DNA of 42,560 nt, taken from contig PIVL01000004.1 of assembly GCA_003354145.1 (NCBI GenBank), positions 1 through 42,560 on the forward strand, given 5' to 3'. The stretch is from Paracoccaceae bacterium (GTDB lineage Bacteria; Pseudomonadota; Alphaproteobacteria; Rhodobacterales; Rhodobacteraceae). The notes below the pieces were generated by a model. The model was not told the DNA's origin. It saw only the letters and a program-made list of their open reading frames with translations, and did not search any database. Positions 34,611 through 42,230 of this stretch are shown here, in pieces (within the stretch, counting starts at the first letter, position 1; each line of letters opens with the position of its first letter). A program made the position numbers and the translations under genes.

Positions 34611-35894
34611 ATGAGCCTGGTTATCCTGCTTGGATTATTTGCCGTCGGCGTCATCATAGGGATGCCGGTTGCTTTCGCTCTTGGGGTTTCTGCCCTTGCC
34701 ACATTCTGGTGGGAAGGCCTGCCTTTGATGGTGGCATTCCAAAGGATCGTATCGGGCGTCAACGTCTTTTCACTGCTTGCCATTCCGTTCTTCATTTTTG
34801 CAGGAGAGCTCATGTTTCACGGCGGAATCGCCGCAAGACTGGTAAAGTTCGCCTCTGCCGCCGTTGGGGCGGTGCGCGGGGGGCTTGGCGTCGTCAACGT
34901 CTTGTCGTCGATGTTGTTCGGCGGAATTTCCGGTTCTGCGGTTGCGGATGTATCAGCCTTGGGGTCAATCCTGATTCCGGTGATGAAAGAAAAAGGCTAT
35001 GACGAAGATTACGCCGTCAACGTAACGGTCACCTCATCAATTGCCGGGATCTTGATCCCACCAAGCCACAACATGATCTTGTTTGCGGTCGCCGCTGGTG
35101 GCGGGATTTCCATATCACAACTGTTTATGGCAGGCATCGTGCCGGGCGTGTTGATGTGCGTTTGTTTGGCTGTTGCCGCCTACGCCGTGGCGGTTAAACG
35201 TGGCTATCCATCCGAGAAGTTTCCTGGTTGGAACGTACTGGCCATATCGTTTATCACCGCAATTCCCGGCCTGTTCACGGCCGTTATCATCGTGGGTGGT
35301 GTTCTTTCGGGGATATTCACAGTCACTGAATCCGGTGCGTTTGGGGCGATATATGCAACTGTAGTGACGATTTTTGTTTATCGAAGCCTGACGTGGGAGG
35401 CGTTCAAAACTGCTGTTAAACGGTCCGTTCGTACGACGTCGATGGTGATGATTTTGGTCGCCTGTGCCTCGGCATTTGCTTACATGCTGACTTTCAATCA
35501 AGTGCCGTCAAAAATGGTCGGTTTCGTTACCTCGATTTCGGACAACCCAATCGTCATTCTTTTGTTGATCAACCTGATGTTGCTGATCCTTGGCATGATC
35601 ATGGACATGGCCGCGTTGATCCTGATCTGTACCCCGATCTTTTTACCGTTGGTCAAATTGCTTGGCATGGATCCGTTGCAGTTCGGAATGCTTTTGATGA
35701 TGAACCTTGGCCTTGGCCTGTGCACTCCGCCTGTGGGTGCCTGCCTGTTTGTCGGCTGTGCCGTTGGCAAGGTGAAAATGGAAAAAGTTGTCAAAACGAT
35801 ATGGCCGTTTTATCTTGCTATTCTGGCGGCCTTGATGCTGACAACCTTTGTTCCTGCGGTGTCACTTACCCTGCCCCATCTGATCGGCAAATGA
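34611..35894 (+). CDS. dctM: TRAP transporter large permease (DctM family)
   Basis: A 427-residue membrane protein with about 12 hydrophobic segments. Family landmarks are GMPVAFALGVSALA, FSLLAIPFFIFAGELM, GGISGSAVADVSALGSILIP, SSIAGILIPPSHNMILFA and NLGLGLCTPPVGACLFVGCA. The length equals the DctM norm. It is the last gene of the dctPQM unit, so uptake is coupled to the upstream binding protein. GAGAATG lies just before the start. Confidence 0.92.
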   Translation: MSLVILLGLFAVGVIIGMPVAFALGVSALATFWWEGLPLMVAFQRIVSGVNVFSLLAIPFFIFAGELMFHGGIAARLVKFASAAVGAVRGGLGVVNVLSSMLFGGISGSAVADVSALGSILIPVMKEKGYDEDYAVNVTVTSSIAGILIPPSHNMILFAVAAGGGISISQLFMAGIVPGVLMCVCLAVAAYAVAVKRGYPSEKFPGWNVLAISFITAIPGLFTAVIIVGGVLSGIFTVTESGAFGAIYATVVTIFVYRSLTWEAFKTAVKRSVRTTSMVMILVACASAFAYMLTFNQVPSKMVGFVTSISDNPIVILLLINLMLLILGMIMDMAALILICTPIFLPLVKLLGMDPLQFGMLLMMNLGLGLCTPPVGACLFVGCAVGKVKMEKVVKTIWPFYLAILAALMLTTFVPAVSLTLPHLIGK

Positions 35895-35914
35895 GGGCGC
35901 CCACGCTTAACAAC

Positions 35915-36047
35915 CTAGGCCACTGCGTCCTGCTTGAACTCATCCGTAAACCGAATTCCCTTACTCAGATCCGTCTCTCCTTGGTTTTGAAATTACCAAG
36001 CAAAGCGTCTACAAATCCAGGGGCAACTCACAGGCTCAATTTCTGAC
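35915..36047 (-). pseudogene. 5' scrap of an IS3-family element (orfA start)
   Basis: On the minus strand, after what looks like a left end beginning TGTCAGAAATTGAGCCTGTG, a GGAGAG site precedes a start-like codon (CTG in place of ATG) and LSKGIRFTDEFKQDAVA, then a stop. That sequence is typical of the first residues of IS3-family OrfA proteins (S-K-R-I-R-Y-T-D-E-F-K-x-x-A-V). Only the first 50 or so bp of orfA remain. The rest of 35895-36112 has no recognisable gene. Confidence 0.55.
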
Positions 36048-36112
36048 AGGATGCCAGAACCGCGCGAAACATCCTGGTGTTCTGGGTTCTTTTGACCTCG
36101 CTCAGTGCGTGG

Positions 36113-37000
36113 CTATTCCTGTATCGCCTGTTCTGCAACCTCGTCCTCGGAGAGCACTCGCGACAGGACAGTCACCCGCATTCCGGGTCGCAGCAGAACT
36201 TTGGGATTGGGCAACTCCGCCCAAATGGTGATTGTTCCGGATGCATAATCCACCCGGTTTGAAACGTTCATAGGTCTGGTTGTTTCCTCGTGAAACCAAG
36301 TGTTTGTAACTTTGACCGTCAAAACAACTCGCGACAGTAAACTATCAGGAAAGAGTAGCTCTTTGATGTTGAGTTGCTCGATCCGCGCCACATAAGGGAC
36401 CTGATAGGACAGCCGCACTTTGTCCAGCTGCACGATGCTGGCAAGAGGCACGTTCCCCGCCTCGACGTAAGAGCCGACGCTGACCTTCGCGGGGCTGATC
36501 ACACCTGAAATTGGCGCACGGATCACGGTGCGTTCCAGGTTGATTTGCGCCGCCTTCAGATTGGCCTGGGTTTCAGCCCGAACAGCATCGGCAAACGCTT
36601 GGCCAATTTCGGCCTTCAATACCTGAACACCTGTTGCCGATCCGCGCTCTTTCAGTTTCATTAACCGGGCGAAATCCTGCTTTGCCGATTTCAGCGTAGC
36701 TTCGGCGCGCAATACGTTGGCCAGCTGTGTTTCAAGCGCCAGTTCGAAATCTGTGGGGTCAAGCGTGAACAGCGTTTCACCAGCCTGCACCAGCTGGCCG
36801 GGCTTGAAGTGAATGATTGATACGACCGAAGCGACCTCACTTGACACCTCTGCCTCGTTCAATGCTTCGATACGCCCCGGAAAGGCCGTCGAATTGTCTT
36901 CAATTGGATCGGCGGCCGCATGAGCAGCAAGCAAGACAAGCGTTGGAAAAACGATGACTGATCTAAGGGCTGCCGATGGGGCTTGTCCAAGCATGCGCAA
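36113..37000 (-). CDS. Periplasmic adaptor (membrane-fusion protein) of an RND-type efflux system
   Basis: A 295-residue exported protein (signal peptide VIVFPTLVLLAAHAAA). It has the HlyD-like lipoyl halves EVASVVSIIHFKPGQLVQAGETLFTLDP and RAPISGVISPAKVSVGSYVEAG on either side of an alpha-helical hairpin (residues 80-150), then a beta-barrel domain ending VLLRPGMRVTVLS. It is shorter than most adaptors (350-400) but has both lipoyl halves, so it may be complete. No inner-membrane pump gene follows; the IS3 scrap lies immediately downstream, so an RND partner may have been lost. It is divergent from the YcaO gene, 242 bp apart, but a link to export of a modified peptide is only speculation. 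Confidence 0.8.
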   Translation of the reverse strand: MRMLGQAPSAALRSVIVFPTLVLLAAHAAADPIEDNSTAFPGRIEALNEAEVSSEVASVVSIIHFKPGQLVQAGETLFTLDPTDFELALETQLANVLRAEATLKSAKQDFARLMKLKERGSATGVQVLKAEIGQAFADAVRAETQANLKAAQINLERTVIRAPISGVISPAKVSVGSYVEAGNVPLASIVQLDKVRLSYQVPYVARIEQLNIKELLFPDSLLSRVVLTVKVTNTWFHEETTRPMNVSNRVDYASGTITIWAELPNPKVLLRPGMRVTVLSRVLSEDEVAEQAIQE

Positions 37001-37242
37001 TTCCTGGTTTGGGCATTAACCCCAATTCACGGGGAGGTTCGGTAAGTTTAGGGCCTCGGGTTCTGTGAAGCAACGATTTCAGAGACCAGTGGCCGAACCC
37101 TTGTCAGTGTTCGCGACCTTCGCCGGTTAAGCCGATATTGACCTGTGTGCTTTGATCAATCATCCTTGACCATGATTATGGGCTGTGCGTCCTTCTGGAC
37201 CGTGACTGATCTTTGGCTCGTGATGGATGTGGGGGCCACAGT

Positions 37243-38448
37243 ATGCACCAAGTGTCGCGGAAGCGATATCATTTTGACACACATCGCCTGCGCGACCCGA
37301 AAGAAACCCTTGCGCTGGCCAGGCCTCATTTTGCGCAAATGGGTATCACCCGTATTGCCAATCTTACCGGCCTGGACCGAATTGGATTGCCGACTGTGAT
37401 GGTGACCCGGCCAAATTCGCGGTCAGTGGCGGTTGCGCTGGGCAAAGGGCTTTCGCTCGACGCCGCCGAGGCCTCGGGTGTCATGGAGGCGATCGAGACA
37501 TGGCATGCGGAACAGATTATTCTTCCTGTTCGCAGTGTCAGCTTTGAGGACCTGAGACACCAGGCTTCGGTTGTCGATATCGCAGGTTTGCCAAAGGTAA
37601 CGGATGGCCAATTCGACGCTTACCAGAAGATGCTGTGGATAGAAGGTCAAGATCTTTTGGGAGAGACAGCCCGATGGATACCCTACGAAATGATCGATAC
37701 TGATTACACTTGCCCCCCTCACGGTGGGCAAGGGGCTTTCCCTCGTACAACGAACGGCCTTGCGTCGGGCAATGACCTTTTGGAAGCGACTTGCCACGCC
37801 ATCTGCGAATTGATCGAGCGAGATGCCACCACGCTTTGGCACTTTGGGCCGCAGAAAACCCGTATCAACCCGAAAACAGTCAATGATGCACGTTGCAAAG
37901 AGGCGCTCGCGAGGTTTTCCAACGCTAATATCAATGTTGGGATCTGGGACACAACTACCGATGTTGGCGTTGCCAGTTTTCATTGCGTGATCTGCGAGGC
38001 GAATGAACGACCCGGCCACATTGGTATCGGGGACGGTAGTCACCCTGATCGCGCAATTGCCCTGTTAAGAGCACTGACCGAAGCCGCACAAACCCGACTA
38101 ACATACGTGTCCGGAGCGCGCGATGATCTTGACCCCGAGGAATTCACGTCGGCAGCACTCGCAGACAAAGAAAGGTATGTGCGCGAGTTGATTGACCATT
38201 CGGTAGCACAAGATAACTTTTCTGACTGTCCGACGAATACTACGGAATCCTTCAGAGATGATCTGACTTGGTTACTTGAACGCCTTGCGTCAGCAGGAAT
38301 TGAGCAGGTGTTAACGGTAGATCTTTCTCGGGACGACATTGGGTTTGCAGTCGTGCGCGCCGTTATCCCGGGCCTGGAAGCCCCGCACGATGACCCAAAT
38401 TTTCTTGCCGGTTCCCGAGCACTTGGATCAGAGGCGGCTTGTGGATGA
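37243..38448 (+). CDS. YcaO-domain protein (ATP-dependent peptide-backbone modifying enzyme)
   Basis: A 401-residue cytosolic YcaO enzyme. These proteins use ATP to activate a backbone amide for azoline or thioamide formation. The three ATP-site blocks are visible: S78-xxx-E82-xx-E85 (SGVMEAIE), E189-xx-E192-R193-D194 (CELIERD) and E280-xx-Q283-x-R285 (TEAAQTR). There is no ThiF-like partner domain and no Pro-rich C-terminus; it ends ACG. The ATG at 37243 after GGGGG is preferred to the TTG 10 codons earlier. It overlaps the TfuA gene by 4 bp (ATGA), the hallmark of thioamide-forming YcaO-TfuA pairs. First gene of the four-gene cluster. Confidence 0.92.
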   Translation: MHQVSRKRYHFDTHRLRDPKETLALARPHFAQMGITRIANLTGLDRIGLPTVMVTRPNSRSVAVALGKGLSLDAAEASGVMEAIETWHAEQIILPVRSVSFEDLRHQASVVDIAGLPKVTDGQFDAYQKMLWIEGQDLLGETARWIPYEMIDTDYTCPPHGGQGAFPRTTNGLASGNDLLEATCHAICELIERDATTLWHFGPQKTRINPKTVNDARCKEALARFSNANINVGIWDTTTDVGVASFHCVICEANERPGHIGIGDGSHPDRAIALLRALTEAAQTRLTYVSGARDDLDPEEFTSAALADKERYVRELIDHSVAQDNFSDCPTNTTESFRDDLTWLLERLASAGIEQVLTVDLSRDDIGFAVVRAVIPGLEAPHDDPNFLAGSRALGSEAACG

Positions 38449-39788
38449 ACGCCATCGTTTTTACCGGACCGACACTCGATCCTGACACCGTTAGAAACTA
38501 TCTAAACGCCGAGGTTCGCGCCCCTGTCGGTCAGGGCGACGTCTATCGGGCAGCAAAAGACAAGCCACGCGCCATAGGCATCATCGACGGTTATTTCGAC
38601 GGTGTGCCTTCGGTTTGGCACAAAGAGATTATTTGGGCGATTGAGCAGGGGATTGCAGTTTTCGGAAGCGCAAGCATGGGGGCGCTTCGCGCGGCCGAAC
38701 TTGACGCTTTTGGCATGATTGGCGTTGGCAAGATATTCGAAGATTACCTGAGCGGCGTGTTGCGCGATGATGATGAAGTTGCAGTGCTGCACAGTCCTGC
38801 TGAGCTTGGCTATAAGCTTTTGAGCGAGCCGATGGTATCAATTCGCGCGACAATCGCGAAGGCGTGCAACGACAGAGTGCTAACCTCCGAGGCCGCGGAA
38901 CGCATTGTCGCGGCGGCAAAGGCGATTCACTACCGTGACAGAACTTGGGGGAAAGTTCTTTCTGCGGCTGGCGATGATCAAAACATCCAACGGCTTTCAG
39001 AGTGGCTTTCAAATGGCCGGGTGGACGCCAAACGCGACGATGCGTGCGCTATGCTGTCCAGAATGGCGGTTTTCCTTGGCGATGAGCACGTTACCCAGAC
39101 ACGGTCGCCCCGCGTCGAGCGTACGCTTGTTTGGCAGCGCCTTGTCAGACGTGTTGATAATGAGGCTCCTGACAAACAGGCAAATGGGCAACTTGTAATT
39201 GATGAATTGCGTTTGAATCCTCTTCAATACGCGGCCATTCGTGACCGGGCTGCTTTGCGTCTGCTTGCCCTTCAGAATACTGCACATAATGACGAAACCG
39301 ACGATCGCGACGCGCTATTGGCGCGAATGGCGAAACATCGCGCGCAAGAGGGGCTTGCCCGGCGTGATGACATATTGCGCTGGCTGGCCGAGAATGATCT
39401 CGACGAAGCTGACTATGAAGTGCTGCTCAGAGATGCGAACCGCGTCGAGGACGTTATTTCAATGCGCGCAGACCGGCTCGAGCCGCACCTTTTGGCAGAA
39501 CTGCGGTGGAGCGGCGACTATTCCGTGCTAAAAGCAAGAGCCGATGCAAAGGCACAAATGATGCATGAGACAAACGCCAGTAATCAGGAATTCTCAGTCC
39601 CGGAATGGCTTCAAATGCCGATCTGGTATTTCGAAGAACTTCTGGGCCGCGGGGTTCCCGAAGATCTTGATGTTTATGCGAATTCGGTCGGTCTCGCGGG
39701 TCGCAAAGAATTAATGGAGCTGATCAGAACTGAATTCCTGTATGGTAGGGATAGAGGTGGTCAACCTGTGGGCGGAGGAACTGAATAG
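38445..39788 (+). CDS. tfuA: TfuA-like protein (YcaO partner)
   Basis: A 447-residue protein. The N-terminal 210 residues match the TfuA core: FTGPTLDPDTV, GDVYRAAKDKPRAIGIIDGY, VPSVWHKEIIWAIEQGIAVF, GSASMGALRAAELDAFGMIG and DDDEVAVLHSPAELGYK. The remaining residues are helical and of unknown function; TfuA proteins of this long form are common in alphaproteobacteria. TfuA is known to work with YcaO to install thioamides, probably by handling the sulfur donor. The ATG at 38445 overlaps the YcaO stop; the reading frame's earlier TTG is unlikely. The trifolitoxin cluster is the namesake. Confidence 0.92.
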   Translation: MNAIVFTGPTLDPDTVRNYLNAEVRAPVGQGDVYRAAKDKPRAIGIIDGYFDGVPSVWHKEIIWAIEQGIAVFGSASMGALRAAELDAFGMIGVGKIFEDYLSGVLRDDDEVAVLHSPAELGYKLLSEPMVSIRATIAKACNDRVLTSEAAERIVAAAKAIHYRDRTWGKVLSAAGDDQNIQRLSEWLSNGRVDAKRDDACAMLSRMAVFLGDEHVTQTRSPRVERTLVWQRLVRRVDNEAPDKQANGQLVIDELRLNPLQYAAIRDRAALRLLALQNTAHNDETDDRDALLARMAKHRAQEGLARRDDILRWLAENDLDEADYEVLLRDANRVEDVISMRADRLEPHLLAELRWSGDYSVLKARADAKAQMMHETNASNQEFSVPEWLQMPIWYFEELLGRGVPEDLDVYANSVGLAGRKELMELIRTEFLYGRDRGGQPVGGGTE

Positions 39789-39830
39789 AAAAGGCCCAAT
39801 TACGGGCGCATAGTGGATCAGGAGGAGTGT

Positions 39831-41126
39831 ATGGACAGAGCTGACGAGGTATCTGAAGAGGCGCCGGGAACCCGGTTTCTTCTTTTTCCGCAATCTCCGT
39901 TCCTTGAGAATAATCCCCAATTGGAGTTGGTGGAAATCTCAGCTCCGCCCGGATCGATCGGTCCGGGACCTTCTGGCCCGCGTATGTACACAGTCGATGC
40001 CGAGGGCAAGACCACGCCTTACGGCGCGATCGTGCCGGGCCCCAGAGGGCCGGGCATGTATCTGCCGCCTTGGGACGGCTTCATTCATCCGCCCGCGATG
40101 CCCGATGCAGACGGCAACTTTACCCATATTGATCCTTCCGATCCCGCGTTTCAGTCGGCGCATCTCTTTGGGTCGGCTCATTTCACGATGGACGTTTGGG
40201 AAGGGTATTTCGGGCACCCAATTCCATGGCATTTTGCGCGTGATTTCGACCGCCTGGAACTCTCGCTTCTTCCCAGTCTCGACAACGCCCATATCGGATG
40301 GGGGTTTCTTGAAACCGGGGGAACTTTTGAACATGGCGGCGAGTATCGGCCATACAGTCTGAATTTTGACGTCGTCGCCCACGAGATCGGGCACTCTATC
40401 ATCTACAGCGTCGTTGGAATGCCTTCGCCCGAACACACGTCGGGCGAATATTTTGGTTTTCACGAATCCGCTGCCGATTTGGTTGCGCTGCTCGCATCGC
40501 TTCATTTTGGTTCGGTGGTCGAAACCCTGCTCGAAAACACCAGCGGAAATCTTTACACTTTCAATCGGTTGAACCGCTTTGCTGAGCTGTCGGAAAATGC
40601 CCAGATACGGGTTGCCGCAAACAACAAGGTGCTATCCGAATTCACACAAGGCTGGACAAGTGAACACGCGCTTTCCGAACCCCTGACCGGCGCCATGTTC
40701 GACATTTTCGTAGATATTTTCCATGAAAGGCTTTTGGTTCACCACCTGATCACGCCCGAGATGGAAGACCTGTCTGACCGGCTTGAGGACTCGCCCGAAT
40801 ACAGCGATGTGATGCAGGCGCATTTTGATGCGCGCTATGCGCTTAACCCCGAGGGTTTCCGCATCGCCCTGATCGAAGCGCGGGACTATCTGGGATCGTA
40901 TCTGGCAGATGCCTGGAGCCTGCTTGATCCTGACATGCTGACCTATTTTGGGGTCGAACAAGCAATGCTTGCAGTCGATCGCGACATTACCGGAGGGGCG
41001 TTTCAGAGGATCATCAAAGGCAACTTCAGAATGCGCGATATCGGCGTTGTTCAGGTGGGCCCGCGCCTTGCTGATCCTGACGAAACAAGCCACGCGGTGT
41101 CGACCAGAACACGAGTGCCAGACTGA
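39831..41126 (+). CDS. Thermolysin-like zinc metallopeptidase with collagen-like segments
   Basis: A 431-residue protein starting at ATG 39831, which follows a strong AGGAGG site. The zinc motif is HEIGH at 184-188 (catalytic Glu185), and H211-ESAAD-216 supplies the third ligand Glu212 and a following Asp, as in the NExxSD of thermolysin. The stretch around EHALSEPLTGAMFDIF is also conserved in M4-like enzymes. There is no signal peptide and no propeptide. Residues 38-90 contain two imperfect units PGSIGPGPSGPRMY and GAIVPGPRGPGMY, collagen-like and unusual for a peptidase. It is 42 bp after tfuA and in the same direction. Leader removal or release of a modified repeat peptide is the likely role; the substrate is unproven. 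Confidence 0.75.
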   Translation: MDRADEVSEEAPGTRFLLFPQSPFLENNPQLELVEISAPPGSIGPGPSGPRMYTVDAEGKTTPYGAIVPGPRGPGMYLPPWDGFIHPPAMPDADGNFTHIDPSDPAFQSAHLFGSAHFTMDVWEGYFGHPIPWHFARDFDRLELSLLPSLDNAHIGWGFLETGGTFEHGGEYRPYSLNFDVVAHEIGHSIIYSVVGMPSPEHTSGEYFGFHESAADLVALLASLHFGSVVETLLENTSGNLYTFNRLNRFAELSENAQIRVAANNKVLSEFTQGWTSEHALSEPLTGAMFDIFVDIFHERLLVHHLITPEMEDLSDRLEDSPEYSDVMQAHFDARYALNPEGFRIALIEARDYLGSYLADAWSLLDPDMLTYFGVEQAMLAVDRDITGGAFQRIIKGNFRMRDIGVVQVGPRLADPDETSHAVSTRTRVPD

Positions 41127-41171
41127 CGGAATTTCAACTATCTTTCAAATTTCGCGCTTTTGTGGCATATT

Positions 41172-41203
41172 GGGAAACAATAACTCGCAATTTTATTATA
41201 CGG
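41172..41203 (+). promoter_or_regulatory. Candidate promoter upstream of the repeat-protein gene
   Basis: A TTGGGA hexamer, an 18-base spacer and TATTAT lie in the 156-bp gap between the metallopeptidase and the repeat protein. They suggest the last gene can be transcribed separately, as expected for a highly expressed substrate. A small GGCTC/GAGCC hairpin at 41202-41221 follows. Weak, inferred by eye. Confidence 0.3.
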
Positions 41204-41282
41204 CTCGCTCGATTCTGAGCCAATTCAACGGAGCCGGGCCGATATTCGCGTCAACGTTCCGGTATAAAAGGGAGTAATTGTA

Positions 41283-42164
41283 ATGACCGAATCTTTACTC
41301 AGTTTTTCTGAAGTGTTGTTGTTTGGACGTATTCTTGAAGACCTGCTGATTGGAAAAACGCTTAGTGGCATTACCGCGAAGGCAGCGCCGCCGGCGGAGG
41401 TCGCGTCTGCCAATATGAAAGGTTTAGCTGTCGACGGGATAAACCTTAACGCCAATGACGTTATTTTGCTGTGGCATCAAACTGATGACAAAGAGAACGG
41501 CCTTTACACGATTACTGCTGCTGGGGGCAATCCGTGGGAACGCCATGAAACCCTTTTGGGAAAAGGCGCTTTGGTAACCGTTACCGGCGGTGCCAGTCAG
41601 TCGGGAACCTACGAGCAACTCGCAAATCCAAATTCCGGACGTCAGGTTTTTGAGCTCTTTGAGGATAGTGCAACAGCAGGTCCCAAAGGTCGCGGCCGAG
41701 GCAACAACAAGCTTCTAAGCCAACAAATCAACGACGCACAGTTCGCTCGAATTTATGGATTTAGCTATGAGGGCACTTACTATGAATTACCCGAACCCAC
41801 AGTCTTTATGGTGCATGGGAACGGTATGAGTGCGACAGACGGGCTACCCGATGGTCAGGGAGCTCGGGCACCGCAAAACCCTTCGGTTACGGGCGTCGCG
41901 TCGGCTGACTACCAGATATCAAATGACATTCGTGTCTGGCCCTACGACAAAGCCGATTTCACAATTCGCTTGGATGTGATGACCGGCATGTTTGAGCAGG
42001 TGTTACTGGACATCTATTTCGGTTTTGACAGCCCGGCGATCAGCGGTGCCAAAGTTAGCGGTGCAAAGGTCAGTGGGGCCAAAGTGAGCGGTGCTAAAGT
42101 CAGCGGTGCAAAAGTCAGCGGTGCAAAAGTTAGCGGCGCCAAGGCACGGGGCTCGGGCGACTGA
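41283..42164 (+). CDS. Novel repeat protein with seven C-terminal SGAKV pentapeptides (candidate YcaO-TfuA substrate)
   Basis: A 293-residue protein with no signal peptide, starting at ATG 41283 after GGGAG. Residues 45-115 resemble the beta-rich repeated domain of phage tail fibres and similar surface proteins (LNANDVILLWHQTDDKENGL, then YTITAAGGNPWERHETLLGK, then GALVTVTGG). Residues 120-250 are not recognised. Residues 254-288 are seven exact SGAKV units (last one SGAKA), then RGSGD to the end. The codons differ at third positions between units, so the peptide is what is conserved. The pattern also fits a minimal pentapeptide-repeat (A-K-V-S-G) stretch, though only seven units occur. Its position makes it the best candidate precursor; function unknown. 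Confidence 0.7.
   Translation: MTESLLSFSEVLLFGRILEDLLIGKTLSGITAKAAPPAEVASANMKGLAVDGINLNANDVILLWHQTDDKENGLYTITAAGGNPWERHETLLGKGALVTVTGGASQSGTYEQLANPNSGRQVFELFEDSATAGPKGRGRGNNKLLSQQINDAQFARIYGFSYEGTYYELPEPTVFMVHGNGMSATDGLPDGQGARAPQNPSVTGVASADYQISNDIRVWPYDKADFTIRLDVMTGMFEQVLLDIYFGFDSPAISGAKVSGAKVSGAKVSGAKVSGAKVSGAKVSGAKARGSGD
42042..42146 (+). repeat. 15-bp tandem repeat, seven units, encoding SGAKV
   Basis: Seven contiguous 15-bp units (105 bp) with synonymous variation only, except the last (GCA for the Val codon). In frame with the repeat-protein gene; unit number could vary by slippage or recombination. Confidence 0.9.
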
Positions 42165-42230
42165 CCCAAGAAAACCCAATTGATCGAACCGCCTGAGGCG
42201 CGCTTATGAGTGTCTGGGAATAAGCAAAAG

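Noticed and set aside
39831-41126. True collagen-like structural protein
   Set aside because: GPxGP segments are few and short; the HEIGH/HESAAD zinc site defines the protein as a peptidase.
42042-42146. CRISPR-like array from the tandem 15-bp units
   Set aside because: Units are contiguous with no spacers, in frame, and differ only at synonymous sites; they encode a peptide repeat.
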